Made by a program: the position numbers and the translations under genes
Part shown: piece after piece, positions 27,831 through 36,945 of the stretch
Position numbering within the stretch: position 1 is the stretch's first letter
How the letters are laid out: each line of letters begins with the position of its first letter
Assembly: GCF_034479515.1 (NCBI RefSeq)
Contig: NZ_CP140152.1
Span: forward strand, 558,001 to 622,000
Direction: 5' to 3'
DNA length: 64,000 nt
From: Duganella zoogloeoides
GTDB lineage: Bacteria > Pseudomonadota > Gammaproteobacteria > Burkholderiales > Burkholderiaceae_D
Notes under the pieces: model-generated
The model's input: only the letters and a program-made list of their open reading frames with translations
The model's database searches: none
What the model was told of the DNA's origin: nothing

Positions 27831-28931
27831 TTATAAATCTATCTTGGATCGGTACCATTCGTGGAAGTGCTGCATGCCATCTTCCATCGGTGACTGATAA
27901 GGGCCGGCGTCGGTCTCGCCCCGGGCGCGCAGGGCTTTGCGACCGGCATCCATGCGCAAGGCGATTTCGTCGTCTTCCGACACGGTTTCCATGTACGCGG
28001 CGTGCTCGGCCTCGATGAACTCGCGCTCGAACAGCACGATTTCCTCGGGGTAGTAGAACTCGACCACGTTGCGGGTGCGCTGCGGACCATCGGGCCACAG
28101 GGTGGATACGACCAGCACGTGCGGATACCACTCGACCATGATGTTCGGGTACAGCGTGAGCCAGATCGCGCCATACGGCGGCGCCTCGCCACCACGGAAT
28201 TTCAGTACCTGCTCCTGCCAGCGCTTGTAGACTTCGGAGCCGGACTTGAGCAGGCCCTTGTTCACGCCCACGGTTTGCACGCTGTAGTCCTGGCCGAATT
28301 CCCAGCGCAGGTCGTCACAGCTGACAAAGCCGCCCAGGCCAGGGTGGAATGGCTCGACGTGGTAGTCCTCCAGGTAGACTTCGATAAAAGTCTTCCAGTT
28401 GTAATCGCACGTTTGCACTTCCACGCGGTCGAACATATAGCCGGAGAAATCGAGATCCTTCGTGACCGAGAGGTTCTTGAGCTTTTCCATGACGTTATAG
28501 CCGTTCTGCTCGAACTGCAGGCCGTTCCAGCTTTGCAGCTTTGTCTTGGGCAGGTTCAGGCACGGCGTTTCGGCGAAGTGGGGCGCGCCGATCAGTTCAC
28601 CCTTGAGGTCGTAGGTCCAGCGGTGCAGCGGACAGACGATATTATTGGCGTTGCCGCGGCCATTGAACATCAGCGCCTGCCGGTGGCGGCAGACGTTGGA
28701 CAGCAATTCGAGCCCATTGGCGTTGCGCACCAGCATGCGGCCTTCGTTTTCGGCCGCGAGCGTGGCAAAGTCGCCGACCTCGGGCACCATCAGTTCGTGG
28801 CCGACGTAACGCGGACCACTCTGGAATAACTGCTGCTTTTCGCGCTGTAACAGCGCCTCGTCAAAATAGACGTCAACCGGAAGTTGCGCGTTAGAACGCG
28901 CCAGCTTGGCGTGGGTACCCAGATCGGACAT
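27831..28931 (-). CDS. Rieske non-heme iron oxygenase, alpha subunit
   Basis: A 366-residue ring-hydroxylating-type oxygenase. The Rieske 2Fe-2S ligands are Cys81, His83, Cys100 and His103 (CRHR...CPLHRW). The catalytic domain has the mononuclear-iron motif EDYHVEPFH with His191 and His196. It needs a reductase that is not in the window. Substrate unknown; relatives act on aromatic acids, carnitine-like quaternary amines or steroid-like compounds. AAGGGGGG precedes ATG 28931. It heads the unit with the permease and SseA. Confidence 0.88.
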   Translation of the reverse strand: MSDLGTHAKLARSNAQLPVDVYFDEALLQREKQQLFQSGPRYVGHELMVPEVGDFATLAAENEGRMLVRNANGLELLSNVCRHRQALMFNGRGNANNIVCPLHRWTYDLKGELIGAPHFAETPCLNLPKTKLQSWNGLQFEQNGYNVMEKLKNLSVTKDLDFSGYMFDRVEVQTCDYNWKTFIEVYLEDYHVEPFHPGLGGFVSCDDLRWEFGQDYSVQTVGVNKGLLKSGSEVYKRWQEQVLKFRGGEAPPYGAIWLTLYPNIMVEWYPHVLVVSTLWPDGPQRTRNVVEFYYPEEIVLFEREFIEAEHAAYMETVSEDDEIALRMDAGRKALRARGETDAGPYQSPMEDGMQHFHEWYRSKIDL

Positions 28932-29275
28932 CCAAACCCCCCTTAATTAAAATACATCAAACCAAGAAGAGACAGAATCCGCAAATTCCTGAATTCAAGT
29001 AAGTTGAAAATAGTATTTCGGACAGAACCGGCAATTATACCGTTTTTTACCGGGCGGGGGCAGAGGGAGCACTGGTCCAACTTGTAGGGAAATGCAAGAA
29101 ATGCATGCACTTCACGTATACAGTGGCGATTACGATAAAATCCGTCATCCGTCCGGGTGGCGTCCGTATTGTTCCACCGGAGTGGGTGGTTTGTTCTAAA
29201 ATAACGGGCTACACTGCCTGGCAAGCTTTTTTGCCTTGAAACCTGAGTGACCATGTCTGAAAACGACGAATAACG
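28932..29275. promoter_or_regulatory. Divergent Rieske-xseB intergenic region
   Basis: On the minus strand a TATAAT at 29034-29039 is a good -10 box for the Rieske unit, giving a leader of about 100 bases. On the plus strand TAAAAT boxes at 29136-29141 and 29197-29202 are weaker candidates for xseB. A short hairpin GGCAA (29220-29224)/TTGCC (29231-29235) and a six-codon frame at 29253-29273 follow. A 103-codon minus-strand frame at 28943-29254 is not supported. Confidence 0.45.
29253..29273 (+). other. Six-codon leader frame before xseB
   Basis: ATG TCT GAA AAC GAC GAA TAA ends two bases before the xseB ATG. The xseB start has no ribosome-binding site of its own, so reinitiation after this mini-frame is possible. 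Its first two codons match those of xseB (ATG TCT), so it may also be a decayed duplicate start. Not proven to be translated. Confidence 0.35.
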
Positions 29276-29542
29276 ATGTCTAAGAAATTATCTGCCGAAG
29301 CTGCAACGACCGCCGCCGCCGCCAACGTCTCGTTTGAAGAAGCGATGGCAGAGCTGGCCCAACTGGTTGCGCAAATGGAAGCCGGCCAGCTGCCGCTCGA
29401 AGCATCGGTGGCCGCCTATGCGCGCGGTTCCGAGCTGGTCAAGCTGTGCGCGGCCCAGCTCGAAAAAGTGGAGTCCCAGGTCAAGGTGCTCGAGGGCGAC
29501 ATGCTCAAGCCATTCGAACAAGCCGCCGAGGCCGAACAATGA
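29276..29542 (+). CDS. xseB: Exodeoxyribonuclease VII small subunit
   Basis: An 88-residue helical protein that joins XseA to form exonuclease VII, which degrades single-stranded DNA. The XseB signature SFEEAMAELAQLVAQMEAG and LPLEASVAAYARGSELVKLC is present, with an extra Ala-rich N-terminus. It is the first gene of xseB-ispA-dxs, a common order in proteobacteria; its TGA overlaps the ispA ATG (ATGA). The large subunit gene xseA is not in the window. Confidence 0.95.
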   Translation: MSKKLSAEAATTAAAANVSFEEAMAELAQLVAQMEAGQLPLEASVAAYARGSELVKLCAAQLEKVESQVKVLEGDMLKPFEQAAEAEQ

Positions 29543-30435
29543 CCGCCGCCTTCGACGACTGGATGAAAACCGTGCAGGCCGGCTCGGAAAACGATTTATC
29601 GGGTTTCCTGCCCGCTGCCACCGCCACGCCCACCAGGCTGCACGCCGCCATGCGCTATGCGCTGCTCGGTGGCGGCAAGCGCGTGCGACCGTTGCTGGCC
29701 TACGCGGCCGGCGCGCTGTTCGATGCCGATGCCGCCATCGTGGCGCGCGCGGCAGCGGCCGTGGAAATGATCCACGCCTACTCGCTGGTGCACGACGACA
29801 TGCCTTGCATGGACGACGACGCGCTGCGCCGTGGCAAGCCCACGGTCCACATCGCCTACGACGAAGCAACCGCGCTGCTGGTCGGCGACGCGCTGCAATC
29901 GCAGGCCTTCGTGGTGCTGGCCGAGGCCGACACCAGCCTGATTCCACCGACGCGCCTGGCGGCCATGTTGAAGGTGCTGGCCCATGCATCGGGCTCGGCC
30001 GGCATGTGCGGCGGCCAGGCCATCGACCTCGACAGCGTGGGCCTGAGCTTGACCCTGGAACAACTGGAACAGATGCACCAGCTCAAAACCGGCGCCTTGC
30101 TGCGCGCAGCCGTGCTGCTGGGCGCGCTGGCCGGCAAGGACCTCGATGCGGCCGCGATGGCGGCGCTGGACCAGTATGCGCGCGCGATCGGCCTGGCGTT
30201 CCAGGTCGTCGATGACGTGCTGGATGCCACCGCCGATTCGGCCACGCTGGGCAAGACCGCCGGCAAGGACGCGGCTGACAACAAGCCGACCTACGTGTCG
30301 ATTTTGGGGCTGGAGCCATCGCGCGCGCTGGCAGAAACATTGCGGCTCGATGCGCACGCAGCGCTCGCGCCGTTCGGAGACAAGGCTCTGCGGTTACGCG
30401 AACTCGCGGATTTGATCGTGCAGCGGAAGGCATAA
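29539..30435 (+). CDS. ispA: Farnesyl diphosphate synthase
   Basis: Condenses IPP with DMAPP and GPP to farnesyl diphosphate, precursor of ubiquinone side chains and undecaprenyl phosphate. The 298-residue product has both Asp-rich motifs: first DDMPCMDD from Asp86 and second DDVLD near residue 222, plus GGKRVRP. ATG 29539 overlaps the xseB stop. It is followed with no gap by dxs, so isoprenoid genes are co-transcribed. The product feeds UbiA, encoded at 48.5 kb. Confidence 0.96.
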   Translation: MTAAFDDWMKTVQAGSENDLSGFLPAATATPTRLHAAMRYALLGGGKRVRPLLAYAAGALFDADAAIVARAAAAVEMIHAYSLVHDDMPCMDDDALRRGKPTVHIAYDEATALLVGDALQSQAFVVLAEADTSLIPPTRLAAMLKVLAHASGSAGMCGGQAIDLDSVGLSLTLEQLEQMHQLKTGALLRAAVLLGALAGKDLDAAAMAALDQYARAIGLAFQVVDDVLDATADSATLGKTAGKDAADNKPTYVSILGLEPSRALAETLRLDAHAALAPFGDKALRLRELADLIVQRKA

Positions 30436-32343
30436 ATGAACTTGCTAGAAAAAATAGATTCACCGGCCGACGTACGCGCACTGCCGTACCATCAACTCAC
30501 GCCGCTGGCGCACGAACTGCGCGCCTACCTGCTCGACTCCGTCTCCAAGACGGGCGGTCACTTGTCGTCCAACCTGGGCACGGTCGAGCTGACGGTAGCG
30601 CTGCACTACGTGTTCAACACGCCGGAAGACCGCATCGTGTGGGACGTGGGCCACCAGACCTATTCGCACAAGATCCTCACCGGCCGCCGCAGCCGCATGC
30701 ACACGCTGCGCCAGCTCGACGGCATCTCGGGCTTTCCCAAGCGCGACGAGAGCGAGTACGACACCTTCGGCACCGCCCACTCGTCGACGTCGATTTCGGC
30801 CGCGCTGGGCATGGCGCAGGCGGCCAAGATCAAGGGCGAGCACCGCCACGCGATTGCCGTCATCGGCGACGGCTCGATGACCGCCGGCATGGCCTTCGAG
30901 GCGCTGAACAACGCCGGCGTGCAGGACGACATCAACCTGCTGGTCATCCTCAACGATAACGATATGTCGATTTCGCCGCCGGTCGGCGCGCTCAATCGCT
31001 ACCTGGCGCGCCTGATGTCGGGGCAGTTCTACGCCGCCGCCAAGAACGTCGGCAAGTCGGTCTTGCCCGGCCCCGTGCTGGAACTGGCCAAACGCCTGGA
31101 AGAACACGCCAAGGGCATGGTGGTGCCTGCCACCATGTTCGAGGAATTCGGCTTCAATTACATCGGCCCCATCGACGGCCACGACCTCGATTCGCTGATT
31201 CCCACGCTGCAAAACATCAAGCAGCTCAAGGGGCCGCAGTTCCTGCACGTGGTGACCAAGAAGGGCCAGGGCTACAAGCTGGCCGAAGCCGAACCGATCC
31301 TGTACCACGGCACCGGCAAATTCAACCCGGCCGAAGGCATCAAGCCGGCCACGGCGCCGGCCAAGATGACCTACACCGAGGTTTTCGGCAACTGGCTGTG
31401 CGACATGGCCGCTGCCGACAAAAAGCTGGTCGGCATCACGCCTGCCATGCGCGAAGGCTCGGGCATGGTGCGCTTCGAACAGCAATATCCCGACCGATAC
31501 TTCGACGTCGGCATCGCCGAGCAGCACGCGGTCACCTTCGGCGCCGGCCTGGCCTGCGAAGGCCTGAAACCGGTCGTGGCGATCTACTCGACCTTCCTGC
31601 AACGCGGTTACGACCAGCTGGTGCACGACGTGGCGCTGCAAAACCTCGACGTCACGTTTGCGCTCGACCGCGCCGGTTTGGTCGGCGCCGACGGCGCCAC
31701 CCACGCCGGCAATTACGACCTGGCCTACCTGCGCTGCATCCCGAACATGGTGATCATGGCCGCGTCGGACGAAAACGAATGCCGGCAAATGCTCACCACC
31801 GGCTACCGCTATCCGGGCCCGGCCGCCATCCGCTACCCGCGCGGCGCCGGCATCGGTGCAGCGATGGAACAGGAGCTGACCACCATTGCGCTCGGTAAAG
31901 GCGAAATCAAGCGCCAGGGCGCCCGCATCGCGATCCTGGCATTCGGCTCGATGGTCGCGCCATCGGTCACCGCCGGCGAGACGCTGGGCGCCACGGTCGC
32001 CAATATGCGCTTCGTGAAACCGCTGGACGTGGAGCTGGTCAAACAACTGGCCGCCAGCCACGACTACCTGGTGACGGTGGAAGAGGGCGCCATCATGGGC
32101 GGCGCCGGTGCCGCCGTGGCCGAAGCGCTGGCCGCCGAGGGCATCGTCAAGCCGCTGCTGATGATCGGCCTGCCCGACAAGTTCATCGACCATGGCGATC
32201 CAGTCAAGCTGCTCTCGAGCGTGGGACTCGATGCGGCCGGCATCACGGCGTCGATCAGGCAGCGCTTCGGCAATGCGGGCAATGCGGGCAACGAGATAAA
32301 CGCTGGCGGCGACGAGCCACGCCTGGTGGTCAACAACGGCTGA
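30436..32343 (+). CDS. dxs: 1-deoxy-D-xylulose-5-phosphate synthase
   Basis: A TPP-dependent transketolase-like enzyme making DXP from pyruvate and glyceraldehyde-3-phosphate, the entry step of the MEP isoprenoid pathway and a precursor of the thiamine thiazole and pyridoxal phosphate. The 635-residue length is normal. The TPP/Mg motif [18 protein letters not shown] lies near residue 149, and [17 protein letters not shown] and the C-terminal transketolase domain are intact. ATG 30436 directly follows the ispA stop, with GGAAGG in the ispA tail as ribosome-binding site. Confidence 0.98.
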   Translation: MNLLEKIDSPADVRALPYHQLTPLAHELRAYLLDSVSKTGGHLSSNLGTVELTVALHYVFNTPEDRIVWDVGHQTYSHKILTGRRSRMHTLRQLDGISGFPKRDESEYDTFGTAHSSTSISAALGMAQAAKIKGEHRHAIAVIGDGSMTAGMAFEALNNAGVQDDINLLVILNDNDMSISPPVGALNRYLARLMSGQFYAAAKNVGKSVLPGPVLELAKRLEEHAKGMVVPATMFEEFGFNYIGPIDGHDLDSLIPTLQNIKQLKGPQFLHVVTKKGQGYKLAEAEPILYHGTGKFNPAEGIKPATAPAKMTYTEVFGNWLCDMAAADKKLVGITPAMREGSGMVRFEQQYPDRYFDVGIAEQHAVTFGAGLACEGLKPVVAIYSTFLQRGYDQLVHDVALQNLDVTFALDRAGLVGADGATHAGNYDLAYLRCIPNMVIMAASDENECRQMLTTGYRYPGPAAIRYPRGAGIGAAMEQELTTIALGKGEIKRQGARIAILAFGSMVAPSVTAGETLGATVANMRFVKPLDVELVKQLAASHDYLVTVEEGAIMGGAGAAVAEALAAEGIVKPLLMIGLPDKFIDHGDPVKLLSSVGLDAAGITASIRQRFGNAGNAGNEINAGGDEPRLVVNNG

Positions 32344-32349
32344 TGCCGC

Positions 32350-32371
32350 GCCGTACCCCAGTGGGGGCGGC
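32350..32371. terminator. Hairpin between converging dxs and hydrolase genes
   Basis: GCCG (32350-32353) with CGGC (32368-32371) and CCCC with GGGG (32356-32359, 32363-32366) form a GC-rich stem seven bases after the dxs stop. No T-run follows, so termination is uncertain. Confidence 0.4.
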
Positions 32372-32410
32372 GTCAGCCTGCGCCAGCGCCGTCAGCGACG
32401 CGCTTGCGCC

Positions 32411-33772
32411 TTAGTCCAGGAACATGCGCAGCTTCGCCAGCTGCCCTTCCTTGTTCAGCTCGCCGATGACGATCAGCGATTCTTCCGTAAAATTGAAGCG
32501 ATAGCGATAACTGATCGCTTCTGCCACGCTCGTGCGTGACAGCAGCTCGACGGTTTTCAACTCGCCCAGCCTGGTCAGGCCCGTGCGATATTTGGGCAGC
32601 ATGTCAGGCCCGAACTGCTCTGCAACGGCTGGCGTCATCCGTGCCGGCGGTTCGCCTGCAGCAAGGCTGGTAATTGCCGCACGTAACTTGACCGTTACTT
32701 CCGGACTGCGGTCGGGAATCGCTTTGGCTGGCTCGACTGCCAGCGCTGGCATGAAGTGCCCGGTAATCATGCTGGTAAATTTTCCCGGCTTGGCGCTGGC
32801 CGAGTTGGCCAGCACGATCACGGTGAACTTGTCATCGACGTAGCGGTCGATTTGCGATTTGAAGCCCTGCCACGCTCCACTATGGGACACCAGGCGATGA
32901 CCTTTGAGCTCGCCGATCATCCACCCATAGCCGTAACCGGAATTGTCGCCGTTGGCCAGTTTGGGTGGCGTCCAGCTGGCAGCGCGCATGCGTGTGGTGA
33001 GTATGCTGTCACCGTACAACGCCTGGTCCCATTTGGCCAGGTCGCGCGCGGTCAGGTACAGGCTGCCGTCGGCAGTGGTGTTGAGCATGGGCGCTACCCA
33101 GCTCTGGTTGCGCAGCACGCCGTTGTTCCATGTATAGCCGGCGGCGCGATGGGGCACGATGTCTTCCTCGGTAATCACCTTCGTCTCCATGCCCAGCGGC
33201 GCGAAGATACGCTCACGCAGCTGGTCGCCGTAAAACTTGCCGCCTGCCTTGTTGCAGATAAAGCCGAGCAGGTGATAGCCCATATTGCTGTACGAGTAGC
33301 GTTCGCCCGGCGCGAACAGCATCGGAATACCGGCCTCCAGCGCGATCAGTTCCTCATCCGAATAGTCCTTGCGGAAATCGAGCACCTTGTAGGGATCACC
33401 GAGACCAGACGTGTGTGTCAACAGGTGGCGGATGGTGATGCCGTTCCACGCCGGCGGCGTGTTCGACAGATGGCGCGCGATCGGGTCATCCAGGCTCAGC
33501 TTGCCGTCCTCGGCCAGCAGCATGACCAGTGCGGCGGTGAAGGTCTTGCCTACCGAACCCGACTGGAACACGGTCTTTTCGGTCACTGGAACGCTGTGCT
33601 CGAGATTGGCGTAGCCATAGCCTTTCTCCTTGAGGACCTTGCCATCCTGGATGACCAGCACCGACAGACCGGGAACATGGCGCCGCGCCATCTCCTGCAT
33701 GATCTTATCGTCCAGCACGTCGGCACAGGCGAGGGGCATGACAAGCAACAGCGGCAGCAATACAAAACGCAT
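32411..33772 (-). CDS. Class C beta-lactamase/esterase-type serine hydrolase
   Basis: A 453-residue exported protein: a signal peptide (MRFVLLPLLLVMPLACA) is followed by the serine hydrolase domain with Ser73-x-x-Lys76 (SVGK), Tyr161-Ser-Asn163 and a C-terminal HSG box (SHSGAW). About 110 residues after the catalytic core form a separate C-terminal domain. The family includes AmpC, DD-peptidases and esterases; the extra domain and the sequence around HSG do not favour a true AmpC. AGGA precedes ATG 33772. A minus-strand TATAAT at 33857-33862 is a plausible -10 box. Confidence 0.85.
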   Translation of the reverse strand: MRFVLLPLLLVMPLACADVLDDKIMQEMARRHVPGLSVLVIQDGKVLKEKGYGYANLEHSVPVTEKTVFQSGSVGKTFTAALVMLLAEDGKLSLDDPIARHLSNTPPAWNGITIRHLLTHTSGLGDPYKVLDFRKDYSDEELIALEAGIPMLFAPGERYSYSNMGYHLLGFICNKAGGKFYGDQLRERIFAPLGMETKVITEEDIVPHRAAGYTWNNGVLRNQSWVAPMLNTTADGSLYLTARDLAKWDQALYGDSILTTRMRAASWTPPKLANGDNSGYGYGWMIGELKGHRLVSHSGAWQGFKSQIDRYVDDKFTVIVLANSASAKPGKFTSMITGHFMPALAVEPAKAIPDRSPEVTVKLRAAITSLAAGEPPARMTPAVAEQFGPDMLPKYRTGLTRLGELKTVELLSRTSVAEAISYRYRFNFTEESLIVIGELNKEGQLAKLRMFLD

Positions 33773-33909
33773 GAGAATTCCTAGCTAGGTGGTGCGCCGG
33801 GATAGCCACAGCGGTCAACATTTCAATCAGTAACCGATAGCGGCTGCGCGGGGGCGATTATAACCGACCGACTTTTAGCCATCGGGCCGGACCAGGCGCG
33901 TGTCCCGCA

Positions 33910-35373
33910 TCAGTCGGCCTTGCCCAGCGCTGCCGCCACCGCTGCTGCAATCGCCTCGTAACCTGCATCGCCCGGATGCAGGTGGTCGCCGCTGTCGAAG
34001 CGCGCCAGCAGGCGCGCCCGATGCTGTGGATCGCGCAGCGCCGCATCGACGTCGGCCACGGCGTCGAATTCCCCACTCTCCAGTATCCAGCGATTGACCT
34101 CGCGCCGCACATCATCCTTGGCCGGCGTGTAATAGCCGTCGAACGGCGTGCCGTGCAGCGCGCCCTCGAACGGCGCCAGCGTGGCGCCGACGATGCGCAC
34201 CTTGTGCAAGCGCGCCTGCGCGATCAGCTGGCGGTAGGCGGCAATCATGCGCGGCGCCGTCATCGCCGGTTCGTCGGGCGCAAAGGCGCTGCCCGGCCAG
34301 CCGATGTCGTTGATCCCCAACAGCACTACCACGGTAGCCACGCCCGGCTGGTCCAGCACGTCGGGGCCGAAGCGCGCGGCAGCGTTCACACCCATGCGGT
34401 CGCCCAGCAACCGCGCGCCGGAGATGCCGGCATTGACCACCGCGACGCCCTGTTGCGCCATGGTCGCGGCCAGCACGTCGGGCCAGCGCAGGTCCTGGTC
34501 CGGCGTGGAACCGTTGCCGTCGGTGATAGAGTCACCGAATGCGACGACGACGTCACGCCCCGTGTCGGACTGCACCAGGATGCCGGCCAGCAGCGCGCGG
34601 CCGTGCAGTACTTGTACCTGTACCTGTGCCTGTGCCTGTGCCTGTGCCTGGTACTGGTGCGGCGGCGCCGCCGTCGTATCGCCGGCTTCGATCGTGCCGG
34701 TCTGCTGCGCGCCCCAGTGGAAGGTGGCAAGCGGCGTGGCCTGCGGCAGGTAGACGCTGACCGCCAGTTGTTCGAGCGCCGCCACCGGCAGGTCCACCGG
34801 GTCGCTGACCAGCGGGGCGCCCGGCGCGATGATGGCGGCGGTCTGGCCGCCGAAGGTCAGCGGTATGCCGGCCGCTGTCGCCGCTGTCGCCGCCGCCGGA
34901 GCCGAAGAAGCCGCCGGAGCCGGAGCCGCCGCAGCCGCAGCCGCAGCCGAAGCCGGAGCCGCCGCAGCCGCAGCCGCAGCCGAAGCCGAAGCCGAAGCCG
35001 CAGCCGTGGCGCCGGCTGTCGCGTTGTGTGCAGCGGGGACGGCCCGCGCCACCGTTGTCGCATTGGCCACGCGGGTCACCCGCGCCGCGCCCACGTGCAC
35101 CGGCTGCGTGCCGTAGCGGTTCGACAGCACGATCCTGACCCGCGTGCCGCCCACGCTCAGGCGCGCAGTCTCGCGCACGGTCTGCCGGGCCAGTACCGGC
35201 GGAACACCAGTAGGCAGCGCGAAGTCGGCGCCCCAGGTGGCGTGGGGACTGGCGTACCAGCTCGCGGTCCAGGTGCTGGTTGGTGCCTGCGGGGCCGCCA
35301 GGGCCGGGAGGCCAGCGGCCAAGATGCTGGACAGGGCCGCGATGGCCGCCAAAGAGATCGTGCGTGTTGCCAT
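33910..35373 (-). CDS. SGNH/GDSL hydrolase with repeat-expanded Ala-rich insert
   Basis: A 487-residue secreted esterase-like protein. ATG 35373 has GGAG at good spacing and gives a clean signal peptide. The SGNH blocks are intact: GDSITDGNGS (block I), a Gly-containing NAGISGARL, GINDIGWP (block III) and GDHLHPGDAGYEA (block V Asp/His). An N-terminal beta domain is interrupted by an Ala/Ser/Pro-rich stretch of about 60 residues encoded by GCCGCA-like hexanucleotides (34870-35020) and by a Gln-Ala/Gln-Val run encoded by CTGTGC/CTGTAC hexanucleotides (34612-34650). These inserts keep the frame and look length-variable. The substrate is unknown. Confidence 0.85.
   Translation of the reverse strand: MATRTISLAAIAALSSILAAGLPALAAPQAPTSTWTASWYASPHATWGADFALPTGVPPVLARQTVRETARLSVGGTRVRIVLSNRYGTQPVHVGAARVTRVANATTVARAVPAAHNATAGATAAASASASAAAAAAAAPASAAAAAAAAPAPAASSAPAAATAATAAGIPLTFGGQTAAIIAPGAPLVSDPVDLPVAALEQLAVSVYLPQATPLATFHWGAQQTGTIEAGDTTAAPPHQYQAQAQAQAQVQVQVLHGRALLAGILVQSDTGRDVVVAFGDSITDGNGSTPDQDLRWPDVLAATMAQQGVAVVNAGISGARLLGDRMGVNAAARFGPDVLDQPGVATVVVLLGINDIGWPGSAFAPDEPAMTAPRMIAAYRQLIAQARLHKVRIVGATLAPFEGALHGTPFDGYYTPAKDDVRREVNRWILESGEFDAVADVDAALRDPQHRARLLARFDSGDHLHPGDAGYEAIAAAVAAALGKAD
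34612..34650. repeat. Hexanucleotide repeat in the SGNH gene (short array)
   Basis: TTGTAC, CTGTAC and four CTGTGC units lie in tandem from 34612 to 34647. On the coding strand they give alternating Gln-Val/Gln-Ala. Copy-number change would keep the frame. Confidence 0.85.
34870..35020. repeat. Imperfect GCCGCA/GCCGAA/GCCGGA hexanucleotide array
   Basis: A run of GCCG-based hexamers, including a larger internal duplication of about 33 bases (around 34915-34980), encodes poly-Ala with Ser and Pro on the minus strand. Confidence 0.8.
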
Positions 35374-35479
35374 GATGGGCTCCGTGATGAATGTCGCCAC
35401 CACGGTAGGCTATTCGCAAATCGATTTGAAGACGCGTGATTCGACTATACTTCATTCAAAATTGGAATGAGGGCATTGC
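35374..35479. promoter_or_regulatory. Divergent SGNH-LysR regulatory region
   Basis: It contains the palindrome CAAATCGATTTG (35417-35428), a plus-strand -10 box TATACT (35446-35451), and an inverted repeat TCATTC (35452-35457)/GAATGA (35465-35470) over the likely LysR transcription start. A LysR protein commonly binds such a region to control itself and the divergent gene. Confidence 0.55.
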
Positions 35480-36442
35480 ATGGACACGATCCGTTCGCTG
35501 CGCTGCTTCGTGCGCGCCGTGGAACTGGGCAGCCTGTCGGCCGTGGCGCGCGAGGAGGGCACCACGCAACCGACCGTGAGCAAGCTGATGGCCGCGCTTG
35601 AGCGCGAGCTGGGCGTGCGCCTGCTCGAACGCAGCACCACCAGCCTGCGGCCCACGCCGCAAGGCAGCCAGTTTTACCAGCGCGCGCTGGGCGTGCTGGC
35701 GCAGTACCACGAAGCCGTGGCCGAGGCGCGCGGCCAGACCGAAACGCCGGCCGGCCTGATCCGCATTAACGCCCCCGCCGCGTTCGGCCAGTTCCGGCTC
35801 AATGCCCTGCTGGCAGACTTCATGGCGCGCCATCGGCAGGTGCAGATCGAACTGGTACTGGACGACCGCATGGTGGACCTGGTGCGCGACGGCGTGGACA
35901 TCGCCGTGCGCCAGGGCACCGACCTGCCCCTTGACGCGGTGGCGCGTGCAGCAGGCGTTTCGCCGCGCCACCTGGTGGCCGCGCCGTCGTACCTGGCGCG
36001 CAGCGGCACGCCGCAGCACCCGCAGGACCTGGCCACGCACGATTACATCCGCTTTGCCTGGCTGGCCGATGGCGATGCTCTCACGCTGTATCGGCAAGAG
36101 CAGGTGGTGACTGTCGTCACGCATGGGCGGTTCCGCGTCAACCACGCGCTGGCGATCCGCGACAGCCTGGTGGCGGGCGGCGGCATCGGCATGTGCCCCC
36201 TGTGGCTGGTGCAGGACCTGCTCGATACCGGCGCGCTGGTGCGCGTGCTGGCGCCCTGGGAAGGCGCGCCGCAACCGCTGCACCTGCTGTCGCCTACGCG
36301 CCGGTACCAGCCGCTGCGGGCGCGGTTGCTGCTTGATTTTCTGGCAGAGCGGGTGCAGGCATTGCCTGGCTTCGGCTTGACGGTCGCGACTTATCCGCGC
36401 TTGCGCTCATGCTGCCACAACACATCGCTGCCACCGGCGTAG
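35480..36442 (+). CDS. LysR-family transcriptional regulator
   Basis: A 320-residue regulator. Residues 1-60 are the winged helix-turn-helix (LGSLSAVAREEGTTQPTVSKLMAALERELGVRLLERS), and the remainder is a periplasmic-binding-like effector domain ending in LHLLSPTRRYQPLRARLLLDFL, typical of the CrgA/DhcR-like subgroup. TGAGGG precedes ATG 35480. It is divergent from the SGNH hydrolase, which is the most likely target. The last 52 bases overlap the converging adenosyltransferase gene. Confidence 0.9.
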   Translation: MDTIRSLRCFVRAVELGSLSAVAREEGTTQPTVSKLMAALERELGVRLLERSTTSLRPTPQGSQFYQRALGVLAQYHEAVAEARGQTETPAGLIRINAPAAFGQFRLNALLADFMARHRQVQIELVLDDRMVDLVRDGVDIAVRQGTDLPLDAVARAAGVSPRHLVAAPSYLARSGTPQHPQDLATHDYIRFAWLADGDALTLYRQEQVVTVVTHGRFRVNHALAIRDSLVAGGGIGMCPLWLVQDLLDTGALVRVLAPWEGAPQPLHLLSPTRRYQPLRARLLLDFLAERVQALPGFGLTVATYPRLRSCCHNTSLPPA

Positions 36443-36945
36443 CGGTTGAGCACGCGCGACAGCACGAACAGCAGATCCGACAGCCGGTTCACGTACTGGC
36501 GCGGATGCTCGTGGATGGTTTCGGTTTTGCCCAGCGTGACGATGGCGCGCTCGGCGCGGCGGCAGACGGTGCGGCAGACGTGGGCTTGCGACGCGGCGCG
36601 CGAGCCGGCAGGCAGGATGAATTCGGTCAGCGCGGGCAGGGTGGCGTTGTATTTTTCCAGCAGTGCGTCGAGCCGCAGCACGTGGGCGTCGGTGATCATC
36701 TGGTAGCCGGGGATGCACAATTCGCCGCCGAGGTCGAACAGGTCGTGCTGGATCGTCACCAGCTCGTCGCGCAGGTCGGCGGGCATGTCTTCGCACAGCA
36801 GCAGGCCGAGATGCGAATTGAGTTCGTCGACTTCGCCGATGCTGTGGATGCGCACGCTGTCCTTGTCGGTGCGGCTGCCGTCGCCGAGGCCGGTGGTGCC
36901 GCCGTCGCCGGTGCGGGTGGCGATTTTGGAGAGTCGGTTGCCCAT
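36391..36945 (-). CDS. Cob(I)alamin adenosyltransferase, PduO type
   Basis: Transfers adenosyl from ATP to cob(I)alamin to make adenosylcobalamin. The 184-residue product has the PduO/ATR signatures TRTGDGGTTGLGDGSR, the helix VDELNSHLGLLL, and CRRAERAIV with YVNRLSDLLFVLSR. It shares a 94-base divergent promoter region with glcD. It converges with and overlaps the LysR gene by 52 bases. No cobalamin biosynthesis genes are in the window. Confidence 0.93.
   Translation of the reverse strand: MGNRLSKIATRTGDGGTTGLGDGSRTDKDSVRIHSIGEVDELNSHLGLLLCEDMPADLRDELVTIQHDLFDLGGELCIPGYQMITDAHVLRLDALLEKYNATLPALTEFILPAGSRAASQAHVCRTVCRRAERAIVTLGKTETIHEHPRQYVNRLSDLLFVLSRVLNRYAGGSDVLWQHERKRG

Noticed and set aside
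28943..29254. A 103-codon minus-strand frame in the Rieske-xseB gap
   Set aside because: No ribosome-binding site, no recognisable product, and it covers the promoter boxes and mini-frame of this region.
32411..33772. The serine hydrolase as AmpC beta-lactamase
   Set aside because: It has SVGK, YSN and HSG but an extra C-terminal domain and no AmpR-like neighbour; esterase or peptidase activity is equally likely.
33976..35439. A 487-codon plus-strand frame opposite the SGNH hydrolase
   Set aside because: Created by the hexanucleotide repeats and GC bias; the minus-strand gene has signal peptide and all SGNH blocks.
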